Below are positions 10,748 to 21,467 of a DNA stretch of 56,639 bases, one piece after another; position 1 is the stretch's first letter; every line of letters begins with the position of its first letter. The stretch is from Gracilaria domingensis. Taxonomy: Eukaryota; Rhodophyta; Florideophyceae; Gracilariales; Gracilariaceae. The notes under the pieces are model-generated. The model did not search any database and was not told the DNA's origin. It saw nothing but the letters and a program-made list of their open reading frames with translations. Both the position numbers and the translations under genes were made by a program. The stretch lies in the NCBI GenBank assembly GCA_022539475.1, contig VCMS01000345.1, positions 1 to 56,639 on the forward strand. The letters are read 5' to 3'.

Positions 10748-12910
10748 TCACATTGAAAAAAGTTTCGATCTTGCACGTAATCGTCGAACCATCTGCTGCC
10801 GATACTCCTGATACTCTCCTCTAAACTCTGTCACCTTACCGTCCTCACACACGCATATTGTTTCACAGACACTAGCAACGAGTCTCGCATCATGCGTAAC
10901 CACAAGCAATCCTCCGTTGAAAGAATTAAGTGCCATTATTAGTGAATCAAGAGTCTCGATGTCCAGATGATTAGTGGGCTCATCAAGAATCAATATATGG
11001 GGCTTCTGGAACGTGATAACCGCAAGAGCTACTCGACTCTTTTGACCTCCAGAGAACGTATTAATTGGTCGCAGCGCTTGATCATTGCGCACTCCAAGCT
11101 TCGCCAAATGACTACGTAACTCGGGCATTATTGCGTCTGGGAACGTCACTTTCATGTGCTCCAATGGCGTTGGCCAAAGTACTAGGGTGTCCATATGATG
11201 TTGCGAGAAGTATCCCAACCGCAGCTTGGTGACTTCTTCACTTCACCGTCCATGGGAATGTTTTCGCCTAGAAGGAGCTTGAGTAACGTTGACTTCCCGG
11301 CCCCATTGGGACCGAGAAGCATAGTTTCGAATCCATGTTGATGCTGAAATCCAGTTGCCGAAAGAGAAATTCTCGGTCCGGATATCCAAACGTCACCTCG
11401 CAAATCTGAACGGATGCGTGGGAACCAGTTAATGCTCCGGGATCTGGGAATGTGAACGAGAATTCTTCCTCCTCGCTTGGAAGTACCACTCTCTCTTCAT
11501 CCATACGTTGTAGCATTTTCAGTCGACTTTGAGCCATACTTGCGCGTTTCGCGTTATACCGGAATTTGTCCACAAACTTTTGAATGTGCGCGCGCTTCAT
11601 TTCTTGACTTTCTGCAGTGCGTTCCAATTCTTTGAGTCTTTCTCTTCTTGCCTTCTCGAAATCGTCGTAGTTGCCACTGTAGGGATGTGGTTTGTGGTCT
11701 TTTACATGAATTATGTCAGTGCAGATCTCGTTCAGAAACGCTCGATCATGAGATACGCACGCCATGGTGTGCGGCCAACGCGAAAGATAGTCTCCCAACC
11801 AGATGACGGTCATTGCATCGAGATGATTCGAAGGTTCATCCAACAACAGCAGTCTAGGTTCCAGGAAGAGCGCGGAAGCCAGCGAAATCCGCATACGCCA
11901 ACCCCCAGAATACTCATTCACTGTCTGATTCGTCATCGCATGATCACTGAAACCAAGGCCATCTAGAATGCCGCAGCGCGTGCCTTGGCCTTGTCGGCAT
12001 CCATCTGACCAAGCTTCTCATACACCTCAGCGAGTCTGGCCGCCGTAGACGGGTCCGGCTCTTTGCCAGCATCCTCTGCTTCCTTCAGATTCTCATTGAG
12101 CTCTTCTTCTTCTGCCAGAAGCTCTTGCCTCTCTAGATCGCTTTCCAGCACCACCTCCATGGGCGTCTTCTCACTACCAGCTATTTCCTGTTCCACGTAC
12201 ACAATATCCATATCTTCTGGTATCGGTAGTTCTCGACGGGCAATCGCTCGCATCAATGTTGTCTGACCACATCTATTTCTGCCGATAATTCCAACTCTTC
12301 TGCCGTATGGAATGTGGAGTTCGGCCGCCTCTAGTAAGGCCATTCCTCCAAAGGACAAATCCAGACCTTCTATATGGACATCAGTCGAACCGGGGGTGTA
12401 TTTCGCTTTCGTACTGCTCACCGTGGCTTCGGATTGATACGTCTTCACCTGTACCCCCACGCGCCTCGCACAACGTGCAGCTGAAGCTTCTTTGGCTCTC
12501 TCAGCTTCCGCAGAACGGTCCAATGTCTGATTGGCATTTCCTGCGCTCTGCCTTGCTCTGCCGCCTTTCCGTCTCCCCGTGTCTATGCCCACACTTGCTC
12601 CTAACCGAGTGGCCTTCGTGAGACGAACCAGCTTTTCTCGTGTTTGATCCTCTGTTGGCGCTCCATGAAGTTGACGGCCGATGTCACGGGCGACCTCCTG
12701 GCTTTTGGATGAAGAAATGTCAGGGTTTAGGTGCGGAAGGAAAATTGAGACTACTTCCACTACTTCGTCTTCCGCAGCAGCCGCATCTGCGAGCGCTGAC
12801 GTCAGGTATTGTATTGCGGCCGGGTCGATACCGGTCAAAGGATTCTCCAGACCTACGGCAGTTGCAAGAGCGTCGCGCGCGTTCTCAACTGTTACAGATT
12901 TGCCAACCAT
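10748..12910 (-). pseudogene. ABCF3/GCN20-type ATPase, inactivated
   Basis: The ATG at 12910 opens a typical ABCF3 N-terminal helical region, then two ABC domains in order. NBD1 has signature YSGGW, Walker B LLLLDEPSNHLD and the SHDRAF switch. NBD2 has Walker A GPNGAGKST, signature FSGGQ and Walker B LILDEPTNHLD. The intact protein is a cytosolic, translation-linked ATPase (yeast GCN20 relative). Three one-base shifts break the frame, near 11955, 11330 and 11215. The NBD1 Walker A also reads GRNRCGQTT where Gly and the catalytic Lys are expected. The two substitutions argue for true decay rather than sequencing error. C-terminal aromatic/basic tail present. Confidence 0.85.
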
Positions 12911-13596
12911 GGTTCTCGAGCTTGGATCTTCAAGACCAAAGATGGATCAGTTGCAACACTGGCACGAGGTGCGCACTGAAACGAGTTCCAGAAGAGTGTT
13001 GTAGGCCACTACAACTCCAGGGTGGGAACTTGACTGGGCTGGCGTTGAAATTCCTTCGTAGAGAAAAGTATTGTTGAGATCAATCAGCGCTGGAACAAGT
13101 GAAGTTCACCAAGCGGTATGCATATCTCACCGCACCGACGGCAAACGCAAAAGCACACGAAAAGAAACGTGAACTCTTGGTATGTGGTCCATTTGCTGAC
13201 GACGAAGACACAAATAGCGCCGTCACAGATCAGTACGTGTAGCCTTACAAACGGAGCTTTCAGGCTTAACGTGTAGGCTGACACCAGCGAAGCACACATA
13301 AACACGCACAAACATCGCATGCACGCAGGCGTGCATGTGCATCATGTCAGACTTCGCAGAGCGTGTATGTATCGCTTCACTACACGTACGCGATATTGTA
13401 AGGCAAACACGATGGAAGCTCAAGCATTGACACGAAGATCCAGTAGATCCGCAACTCCAGGACTGCCAGTGGTTGTAGAGAGTATTAACTCGTTGAAGGA
13501 ATTCGGGATAGATCTTCGTCAATCATTGATGCTCTGGTCTAGTGCTTTGTACGGGCTTCGATACACCCATTCTCTTCGGTCATGATCGATGAATGA
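12911..13596. other. No gene seen
   Basis: Spacer between the divergently arranged ABCF3 and RMND1-like loci. It could hold both promoters, but no TATA element or other motif stands out. Confidence 0.35.
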
Positions 13597-14376
13597 GTGA
13601 ATAAGGACTTCAAGGCGGTCCAAAACACAACTTTGCCCTTTCTCGCGATACGCTTAGTGCTAGCTAGTGCGCCGTTTGATCGTGCGAATAGCGGAAATCA
13701 AATGGCAATGATTTATGCCCGACGCTCGTTCAAGTACCATCCTAATGTAATTCATTCTCTTAGTTCGATCGGATGTGGGCGATTCCTTGCACATGTTGCT
13801 GATCCAGAAATGGGGGCAGAATTTTCGCGAAAGAAGCCGAAAATCGGTGTGTCTGATAACAAGTTGAACAACTCTGACGGGATTTGTGCAGCGTACTGTG
13901 TGGACAATCCGGTGGTTTTATTTCGAGTGGCTAACTTCTTTAGGAAGTTATCGTTCACAGTTAAGCAGCATGAATGCGATGATTCTAAAGTAATCTTCAG
14001 GAATCAAGATGTCAGGGTGTTTGATGGTGATGTGGTGCACGTCCCTTTCAGAGAGGCTAGCGGCACACGCGGTTCCTTTGGCCATGCTTTCCTTTTCAGT
14101 TCTGGAGCTGCTGTTTTCTGGGGACTTCCCGTCGACATGCGAAAGCGGCTCCTTGATGAGCTCGCAAATTTTCAAGATGTAGCGCATCTGTCGGTCAAGC
14201 CGCTCAGCCGAAGGAGCGATTCTAAGCTGCGGTTGGGAATGGACGAATTTGACCATGAATTCAAGTACTCGGTCCAAAACAGTCGCAAGAGACCTTGTTT
14301 TAAAAACGACGAAATCGTAATCACTGACGTGGAAGACGTTGCAGACGCCGGTGCCATCGCAAGCGATTGTTGTTGA
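13597..14376 (+). pseudogene. RMND1/RMD1 (DUF155) family protein fragment
   Basis: The frame opens without an ATG (GTG after a stop), so the N-terminus is missing. Residues in the middle fit the DUF155 fold of RMND1/RMD1 proteins: ICAAYCVDNPVVL, then DVVHVPF, then FLFSSGAAVFWGLP, a hallmark GVVVFWG-type strand. EFKYSVQ and KNDEIVI follow, as before the helical half. That C-terminal half with its membrane anchor is not found; the frame ends in SDCC and the next frame (14339 on) reads as a different protein. Relatives act in the inner mitochondrial membrane, supporting mitochondrial translation (human RMND1). Confidence 0.6.
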
Positions 14377-14818
14377 GCAGGTTCTTGCAACAGAGCTGTT
14401 TGTGCCAGAGAGAGCAGGATCGCTCCCTAAAGCAGTCGGACACCACGCCGATGACGAGCTGTGTGAGAGTACAATTGATGTGACAGAATGGATCCTTGGA
14501 GCTGAAAACCTTATCGGACGCAATGGACTCGTGGACGAAAGCGACAGCAGGAAGAGCACAAGCTTCCGACAGATATGGCTAGCATTGTTTGAGTCGCAGG
14601 CGCTGGGCAGCCTGGCAGTGGCCGGTGGGCTGTCAGACAGCGAAACGCGAGTTGATACTGGAATCTGTATGCGTCTGTTGGCTTGCGACCCTGACGTCGA
14701 CGTGCTGTCTGTATTAGTCAAGGAGCTCATCGACTTGAGGGAAACTCAGCTTGGCGCTGGCTACGACTCGTTGTCGATTTTCCTTTGCGCCGACGGCGGC
14801 GACGCAGTGGTGTTTTGA
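14339..14818 (+). CDS. Unrecognised ORF, possible N-terminal part of the SANT-like gene
   Basis: About 155 residues of ordinary protein-like composition (FRQIWLALFESQALGS; VLVKELIDLRETQLG). After its TGA the same frame goes on with protein-like residues (AIVAIWAATIRRATAVDGH, WRVINKALESW) to 15013. There the sense passes to the frame of the long ORF ending at 16749. One TGA and one frameshift would therefore join 14339-16749 into a single helical protein. It overlaps the end of the DUF155 frame by 38 bp. The alternative, that it is the end of the DUF155 gene, is not supported by any family motif. Confidence 0.35.
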   Translation: MQTPVPSQAIVVEQVLATELFVPERAGSLPKAVGHHADDELCESTIDVTEWILGAENLIGRNGLVDESDSRKSTSFRQIWLALFESQALGSLAVAGGLSDSETRVDTGICMRLLACDPDVDVLSVLVKELIDLRETQLGAGYDSLSIFLCADGGDAVVF

Positions 14819-16749
14819 CACAAGGCGATCGTGGCGATATGGGCTGCTACCATTCGACGGGCGACAGCTGTGGATGGGCATGCAGAAGCCTGGCGTGTGA
14901 TCAACAAGGCGCTGGAATCGTGGTTTGGGGAACTACTAGGCGAAGGGAAGGGCAAACGCGAGAAGAAGGAGAAGGAAAGCGAGAAGGCGCTGATTTCGTA
15001 CAGTCCGGTCTGATTGCCATTGCGGGCATGTTTGCGGTTCGTCTCGATGCGGGGAATTGCAATGCGGGAGAAGGAAGTGAAGTCGTGCTATGCCCCGAGA
15101 ACTGGGCGGCAGTTTGCTACGCGCTGAAGCGCTTTTCGGAGGCAGTGTCGGCAGACATCAGCGCAGATCGCGCGGAGAAGATGCTGCAGATGTTCATCAA
15201 GCTGTTGAGCGTGCACATCTCGGGACGGCTGTGGCCTGTGACGGAGCAAGTGCTAGTGGCAACGTCGAAAGCAATCTGTGCGGCGACGAGTATGCGGGAA
15301 GAGAGATGCTACTGCGCGAAGGCGCCGTTCGTGGCGGCGAGATTTGCGAGTGTGAGCATGGAGGCAGACGGGGCGCGGCTGAAGGAGGAGCTGAAGACGG
15401 CGTGTGAATGCGTGCTGCTGCTGGGGTGGCGGTACGCGCAGGATCAGGAGAAGGGCGGAAACGTGATGAAGCGGGTGATGACGGTGGTGAAGAACGTGGC
15501 GCTGTTCACGAGCGGCAGCAGTGGGCATGCGGTGAAGCACTACGTTGGGCTGATGCTGACGATGGGTGATCGGTTGTGCAGCAGTTCAAAGAATGGGAAG
15601 TATCTGCTTTGCCGCATGCTGACGTCAGAGTGCGCGTCGTTGGAGGCAGTGGCGGAGCATGTGGCTACCTTTGGGGGCGACAATGGCCTAGGCTGGAACG
15701 CAATGATGGAAGCGATCTGCACGCGACGTAAGGCGGTGCTCGCGCACGGCAGGAACGTTGGGGTGTGCGTGGAGTGGCTGTCGCAGAACGTGGTGAAGCA
15801 GCTGATGGTGATGCGCAAGAGCGCGGACAGGACGCGGGCGACGAAGGTGAGCCGAGAGTTGCTGCGGGTGCAGGACTCGATCTTCTGCAGCGTGGCGATG
15901 AAGACGTTTGCAATGGTAGCGGACATTGGCGGCGAGCTGAGGCGCAGGATCGAAGAGGGCGGCGAGGGCGCGGTAGACAACGGGGTGACGGCGCTGCAGA
16001 AGTGGTGCGCGCAAGTGGAGGAGCTGGGGCAGTTTAAGCTGGAAGTGGTGGGGCAGATGGAGGCGCAGCGGCAGGAGTGCATGGCGAAGAAGCGGCATGT
16101 GGTTCTAGGCGGGCTGCTGCAGGTGCTCGAGGAGGTGCTGCGCATGGGGCTGGCGGTGCGCAAGGCGTGCGGCGGCGCGCAGCGCGACTCGGTGGAGGCG
16201 CTGGTGATCGGCGTGATGCGCATTGCGCGCGTGCGCGAGCACGCGCCCGCGGACGCGCCCGCGGACGAGCACGAGAACGGCGCGTGGGCGCTGGCGGTGA
16301 AGCAGCGCGCCGGCGCGATGGCGGCGCTGCTGAACTGCATGCGATGGGAGGACGAGGCGCGGCCGCGCGGCGCGCACGACGCGGTGGAGTACACGGCGCG
16401 GTTGGCGCGCCAATGCAGGCTGGTGCTGGAGGGGTGCGGCGGCGGCGGCGGCGGCGCACGCCGACGTGCGGCTCACTTACGCGAGCTGCGCCGTGCGGGC
16501 GTTCGCGTGGCGCACGAGCGCTGGACCGCGCGCGAGCTGCGCGCGCTGCGACGGCTGCTGCAGGTGGGCGGCGCCGAGCCGGTGGCGGCGGCGCAGCGCG
16601 CGGACGCGCTCGGGCGCAGCGCGCACGATTTTAAATTAAAAAATTTTGTTTTAGAGGAGCCGCGCGCACTCGCGTCGCGCTTTCCGAGTTGGAAATTCCA
16701 ACTTGCATTGCGCGCTGAGCCACGCCACGCGCCACGGAGCGCGGAGTAG
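14785..16749 (+). CDS. Helical protein with SANT/Myb-like C-terminus, longer copy
   Basis: The longest copy of the duplicated gene. From about 15010 (GLIAIAGMFAVRLDAG) the frame is a long run of amphipathic helices, ending in a SANT/Myb-like segment (RWTARELRALRRLLQ, ADALGRS) near 16520-16630. The first ~70 residues of the frame are low-complexity and belong to a neighbouring frame, so the true start is upstream or lost. Unlike copy 1, this copy reads through an A-run near 16641 into a ~30-residue tail. Codons are strongly GC-biased at the third position. A DNA- or chromatin-binding role is inferred only from the SANT-like end. Confidence 0.5.
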   Translation: MRRRRRRSGVLTQGDRGDMGCYHSTGDSCGWACRSLACDQQGAGIVVWGTTRRREGQTREEGEGKREGADFVQSGLIAIAGMFAVRLDAGNCNAGEGSEVVLCPENWAAVCYALKRFSEAVSADISADRAEKMLQMFIKLLSVHISGRLWPVTEQVLVATSKAICAATSMREERCYCAKAPFVAARFASVSMEADGARLKEELKTACECVLLLGWRYAQDQEKGGNVMKRVMTVVKNVALFTSGSSGHAVKHYVGLMLTMGDRLCSSSKNGKYLLCRMLTSECASLEAVAEHVATFGGDNGLGWNAMMEAICTRRKAVLAHGRNVGVCVEWLSQNVVKQLMVMRKSADRTRATKVSRELLRVQDSIFCSVAMKTFAMVADIGGELRRRIEEGGEGAVDNGVTALQKWCAQVEELGQFKLEVVGQMEAQRQECMAKKRHVVLGGLLQVLEEVLRMGLAVRKACGGAQRDSVEALVIGVMRIARVREHAPADAPADEHENGAWALAVKQRAGAMAALLNCMRWEDEARPRGAHDAVEYTARLARQCRLVLEGCGGGGGGARRRAAHLRELRRAGVRVAHERWTARELRALRRLLQVGGAEPVAAAQRADALGRSAHDFKLKNFVLEEPRALASRFPSWKFQLALRAEPRHAPRSAE

Positions 16750-16785
16750 CATGCGCGCGAACCTGCGCGCGCGCTGCGAACACAG

Positions 16786-16818
16786 CATGCGCACTGTGCA
16801 TGCTGCACAGTGCGCATG
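16786..16818. repeat. Perfect hairpin, duplication copy 2
   Basis: Fifteen-base arms (CATGCGCACTGTGCA and its exact complement) around a TGC loop. Copy 1 has two substitutions at the outer end of one arm, so only 12 bases pair there. Confidence 0.85.
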
Positions 16819-17060
16819 CTGTGCTGGCTGCGCGTGTGCGGCGCGCCGCGGCTGCCGCGCGACGCCGCTACCGACACGCCGCGCGCCTGCGCCGTCGTGC
16901 CGCCGCGCAGGGCGCCGCGGCGCCGCCGTGACATCTACCTACTGCCGCTTGCACCCTGTCATGATGCCGCGCGGGTTACAATGCGCCCTGCGCGTCCCAG
17001 CTGAGGCGCGCGCGCGCTGGCGGCCGCGCGCCGCCGCCCCTGCCGCCTTCTCACGCCCGC

Positions 17061-17120
17061 ATCTTTCAGCGCTGCTGCGGAGCTTTCGGCACTGCTGCGG
17101 ATCTTTCGGCGCTGCTGCGG
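17061..17120 (+). repeat. 3 x 20-bp tandem repeat (copy 2)
   Basis: Identical in layout to 5811-5870: three 20-bp units based on ATCTTTCNGCGCTGCTGCGG. Confidence 0.85.
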
Positions 17121-17294
17121 CTGCGCAGCGCGCGTGCGTCCGTTGCCGTGCTCTGATATCATACGCGCCGGCTCGCCGGATCCGCCCGCACGGCCTGCGC
17201 CCCTTGTCGGCATTCGCCTGCCGCGTCCCTTCCGCCGCGCCCGACTGCGCTCGGCCGAGGACGACAACTAGAACACCAGCTCGCCGCCGCTTTC

Positions 17295-17513
17295 ATGGAC
17301 AAAGCCATCCTGATCTTTGTGTGCCCGCACGAGCGCACCGCACCTCCTCCGCCGCCGTCCCCACGCTCAAGCAGCAGGAACTCACCTCCTACATCTGCAC
17401 TTTCTCCCCGCGCTGCGTCATTTCCATCTACTTCGCCGTCGCCCTTCTCTTCATCTCACCGTGTGATGCTCTCGAAAAGCAGCATCGTACTTAGCGCCGC
17501 ACAGAATCTTTGA
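17295..17513 (+). pseudogene. CDC50/LEM3-like N-terminal fragment (copy 2)
   Basis: Here the KQQ motif is uninterrupted: PTLKQQELTSYICTF is followed by a hydrophobic helix (CVISIYFAVALLFIS), as at the first membrane span of CDC50-family flippase subunits. The helix exit (HRVMLSKSSIVLSA) lies in the frame that starts at the ATG at 17295, so one base is missing or extra between them. No downstream ectodomain is present; unrelated sequence begins at 17519. The call depends on a short motif plus a membrane helix and is therefore tentative. Confidence 0.42.
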
Positions 17514-17518
17514 TGATG

Positions 17519-18147
17519 GGCGCGCGAAATTGCTCCTTATCCAACCGAAGGGCCTTCATCATGGGCCAGGTGTTCATTTCCAATTATCACGACGTTCAGC
17601 TTAGCGCAGCACGCGCCAGTGTACTACGTGAATTGAACGACAATGAGTGCAAGTTTGAGAGGGACGAAGAGGGACTCAAGGAATGGGCATGTAGCACTAC
17701 TACTTGGCCAGAATCCGAATTGACTGGCTCCATGAAGAGCATTGACGTGGGTGGCGCCGCGCATTTCCGCTGTTCATTGGCTACTCTCGTTGGTGGCGCC
17801 GCACGGCGCATACATTGTTTCCTTTCATTCTTATTCCTTCCCCACCTCGTTTTCGGACGACATCTGTTGACATCGCGATAAACTTCCGGCGCTCTGCATT
17901 ATGCCGGAGAGGCAGTGCAGAAGCAAGCTACTGCGATGTTGCCTAGTTTCGATCTATGATAGAGCCCACAGCGGCATTACTATTGTAAACAGAGTTTAGC
18001 TTTTACAATTCAACTACACTATGAGGTATTCGTCAAACTTTAGATATGTCAACAAAACTATGAATAACGTGCCGACATTAAAAGTGTTTCGTAGGTCTGC
18101 GCAATCTTGTGATCGTAGTCCCGTTCCATGAGATTAAATCTACCTCG
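17519..18147. other. No supported gene
   Basis: A 123-codon plus-strand frame ends at 17881 but has no recognisable domain, and its first codons belong to the duplicated unit. The remainder up to the orphan gene is non-coding. Confidence 0.35.
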
Positions 18148-19710
18148 TTACGATTGCTGCGAAGATATTGTAAGCCGAATTCTCTGTTTGTACCACATGT
18201 CATACACACCTGTACGCTTCGCGTCAAGTACAAAGTTCACGGAACCATAGAGAAATGGAACGCGTGTAATGCTCTTGAAATCTACTTTGACTCTTCTGCT
18301 CTCAACAGCATTAACCAGAGTCGACAGCAATTCTGAATCACGGCGATCCAAGTCTCCTTCAGCCACAATTTGATAGTTTCCACCAATAGCAGGAATAAAG
18401 CTTAACATCCCTCCAGCCGTATCTAGTTTAAACTCGTTAGAGAAAACACCAGAAAAAATGCGCTCGCTGAATCCATTCCGGAACTCAACAAACCCTATAC
18501 CTCCTGCATAGATTGCAGCCAAATCTCGAGGACCTACTACTCTCTCAATATTGTTAACCATATTGGAACCATATCTCTTGGTCCAGCTCGAGCATGCATG
18601 GTCCCAAATGGTGGACACAACACGGCCCTGGGGCACGCAACCTGTACGTGCCGAGTAAACAAGATGAGTATGCAGGGTTCTGTATGCTCCACCATCGCGA
18701 CCGCTAAACAAAGCTCGAAGAAATTTTGATAAGCAAGAATCTGCCTTAAAATCAACTACACCAGAACGCATGTAGGGTATAATTCTGCCTATAGGACGTT
18801 CTTCACATCGAGAGGAGTATAAAGGAAAGCAATGTGCAGCACGGCATTCTGCTCCAACTTGGCGAAACCAACGATCACCCGTCATCAATCCATCAACTGC
18901 ATCGTCCATATGGCGCACAAAGATGGGCATCATTGCGTTACGAACTGAGTTCGATATGATAGGTGCCATTAGCAGCCGTTCTTTCTCTACTTCAGGTTTG
19001 ATGGCGTGGTAAATGTCCAAAACATACTTCTCTGCAGTAGGACGGTATCCACATTCCGTAGCAGCAATTAAACAAACTGCGTATGTTGACTGTGTCAATG
19101 AATTTTTTTGTTGATGCGTCTCAACGAGTTTGTCTAAGTAAAGATCTGCAACTTGGGTTTGCATGATCTTCTCTTTGAGCCTGTTTACTTCTTCTCTGTT
19201 ACCATTTTGTGGTGCAATCAATCTACAACTTGTTACGCTTTGAACGCGGTCGAGTTCATTGTTCAATTCAAAGAGCTCATCGTAGCCGCCCAAAAGAATA
19301 CGACGAATCAAGCGTTCTATATTTTCCAAGCTGTTTTCACCATACAAGTAGCCGGAAAGCTGGTTTCCAATCTGCTCCGTTCTCCATCCTACCAAAGCAG
19401 AAAAATCTTCGAGTACGTCTGAAAGAACGTTTTGTGCTTTCTTCAATGTGTCACTACAAGAATCCATTTCGTTCAGAACGAAGATAGAATGGGAAACCGC
19501 CTGAGAATCTAGGAAGAGTTCTTCAGAAGAGAACTCTTCTTCGATTCGTAGTCGGGTCGAAGCACCATGCTGAAGCTGCAGGCATGTCAGAGACATAACT
19601 TGATGACGCACCGACTCCCATGATAGGGAAAGATGCATTTCGGCGAGGACTCTGGCCGCACTGGATGATGGATGCTGCTCATTAACTTTCTGGCTAGCAT
19701 CTTCGTCCAT
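18148..19710 (-). CDS. Intact orphan protein, 520 aa
   Basis: The longest undisturbed host-type ORF in this half of the window: ATG at 19710, no frameshift, stop at 18148. It is soluble and mixed alpha/beta, with no signal peptide or membrane helix. The N-terminal third is acidic and helical (LLGGYDELFELNNELD). The C-terminal third has many Gly and aromatic residues in strand-like patterns (YAGGIGFVEFRNGFS; GGMLSFIPAIGGNY). A TATA-like element lies about 145 bp upstream. I do not recognise a family. Its intactness among broken neighbours suggests it is under selection. Confidence 0.7.
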   Translation of the reverse strand: MDEDASQKVNEQHPSSSAARVLAEMHLSLSWESVRHQVMSLTCLQLQHGASTRLRIEEEFSSEELFLDSQAVSHSIFVLNEMDSCSDTLKKAQNVLSDVLEDFSALVGWRTEQIGNQLSGYLYGENSLENIERLIRRILLGGYDELFELNNELDRVQSVTSCRLIAPQNGNREEVNRLKEKIMQTQVADLYLDKLVETHQQKNSLTQSTYAVCLIAATECGYRPTAEKYVLDIYHAIKPEVEKERLLMAPIISNSVRNAMMPIFVRHMDDAVDGLMTGDRWFRQVGAECRAAHCFPLYSSRCEERPIGRIIPYMRSGVVDFKADSCLSKFLRALFSGRDGGAYRTLHTHLVYSARTGCVPQGRVVSTIWDHACSSWTKRYGSNMVNNIERVVGPRDLAAIYAGGIGFVEFRNGFSERIFSGVFSNEFKLDTAGGMLSFIPAIGGNYQIVAEGDLDRRDSELLSTLVNAVESRRVKVDFKSITRVPFLYGSVNFVLDAKRTGVYDMWYKQRIRLTISSQQS

Positions 19711-19847
19711 GAGAGATCAGAATGGTGTTGGGGTACCTTGAGAGTCTGACAGCTTAAGATCGGTAACGATGAATTCGTTCATAGTGCACTTTTTGTGTAC
19801 GGATCTCGGCATTTGTCACCTAGCGCATGAGTAGACTGATAAACCCC

Positions 19848-19859
19848 ATTTATATAAGG
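19848..19859 (-). promoter_or_regulatory. Candidate TATA box for the orphan gene
   Basis: On the minus strand the sequence reads CCTTATATAAATGGG, a good TATAWAW match, about 140 bp upstream of the ATG at 19710. It is the only such element between this gene and the next. No initiator motif could be identified. Confidence 0.4.
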
Positions 19860-21465
19860 ATGTAGATAGGAATACAAGGAGTCGTATGGGACAGCTGGTT
19901 CGGTGTATTACACTATTTACTGCTTCATTCGAAATCGTCTCATTCGCGATTTTGGACTTGTGCAGTAGGCCACAAGTTCTCAGATCTTAGATGATACTCA
20001 ATTTGTTACTGTCATGAATTATGACGATGAGTGCGTGATTCATCATGAAGAAATCGTGAAGAAATCTTGAAGCTAACACACATAACGTCTGATAAAGGAA
20101 GAAGTCTGCAATCCTTCTGGTCAATATATATACTTATGACAGATTGAACGAAAGACTGGTCAGAAAGAAACCGTATGTGATTGTACGGGAGGAAATGGCG
20201 GACAACGAAACGGACATGAAACGAGAGAGCTGTTTCGGTGTGCTGCGTACTGCCATGCAAGCTATGACCAAGACCATATGTATCTGTAGGACTTCCAGAA
20301 CCTGAGCTCAGACACAGTTCTGAGCTTATGCGCGAGACACTATCTCGCTGGGCGACAGTTGCGTCGTAAGCGTCCAACCAGTGCTGTACCGTCACAAGCT
20401 GTGCATCATGAGATGTTTGGTCACGGGAGTCATTAACTTTCTTTGTTTGCTTTCCTTGTTCGTGGATGGTCATAGCTGTAATTCTAAAAGAGATCATGAA
20501 CAAATTGTGAAGACACCAAGAGAAAAGGTAAGAAAGCAGATGGCGTAGCGATCAGATGGGAAGAAGGTGTGCAAAGAACAATTCCGAAGCCGGAGACGGA
20601 GACATTGAACTGTCAATGTAGACAAAGAACATGGACTAAGAGCTCCAGTCTAAGCCATGCATGGAAAACTCCAGGTAAAAGCCTAACATAAGTAGTTCAC
20701 TGCATAATCCGATGCGTAGGTTATGCGAGCTCTACCGGCAACCTGCAGAGGCAGTCGCTTTTGCCACATTGAAAGCCTTTTCAACGGCAGTGTGCAAAGT
20801 AGATGGACTAGGCGTTGGTACAAGCAGGCGATGCGCAGGAGTGCCTTGACGATATAGTGTACTCTCACGAGTCTTTTTGATTCTACCGCTACCTGCATTC
20901 TGTTAGTGTCGACATGAAATGTCGAGACGATCGATCTGTCACGATCCAACCGTTCGCACTTATTGGAGTGCGTTGTAATACCGTTTCACACATAAAAACC
21001 TTTACTTTACCACAATCAGTCTACGAGCATATAAAGCTATATATCCTCTTTCATCACAATAGTGAAATGCTTCATCGCGTACTTCGTAGCCTCTTCAAAG
21101 TCTGCCATAGAGCGAAAAAGTTGAAAGCACAGGCCTAATGAGTTTCTATTTGCGATGCGTGGTTGTTAAGCGCGCAAATCGATGTTGCGGGACGTTTTCG
21201 AAGGGACGCCACGCGCACGTGAGTTCTACACGCTTTCTCTGGCAGTATTGTCCACCGTCGCGGATGCTTACAATGAATGTCATGCTGCAGCAGCAAAAGG
21301 CGCCTGAGACTGCCGCCCCAGCTACAGTCGTTCTTCCACGACCCATCGCGCGCCAAAACGGTCAGAGAAGCCAAGAAAGGAAGCAAACAAACATGGGAAG
21401 TTGTTCTCGCCGTCGTCTCCAAGATCGAGCGCAGCATGGCCAGCAAACTCACCTTCCGTTTGCGC
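19860..21465. other. No confidently coding sequence
   Basis: Several short frames exist. One just before the sigma pseudogene (21277-21480, + strand; TVREAKKGSKQTWEVVLAVV) has natural-looking composition and may be the end of another decayed gene, but no family is recognised. The rest shows nothing. Confidence 0.3.
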
Positions 21466-21467
21466 GC

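Larger units (their letters stand above)
15180..17518 (+). repeat. Segmental duplication, copy 2 (2339 bp)
   Basis: Partner of 3931-6268, in the same orientation, 11.25 kb away. Differences are scattered substitutions and a few one-base indels, about 97% identical by eye. Coding sequence continues leftwards past 15180 without a break, so this copy is probably the source and copy 1 the product. The right boundary falls inside the CDC50-like reading frame in both copies. Confidence 0.92.

Noticed and set aside
13948..14730. 260-codon minus-strand ORF
   Set aside because: It runs opposite the DUF155-like frame, whose family motifs are clear; composition is shadow-like.
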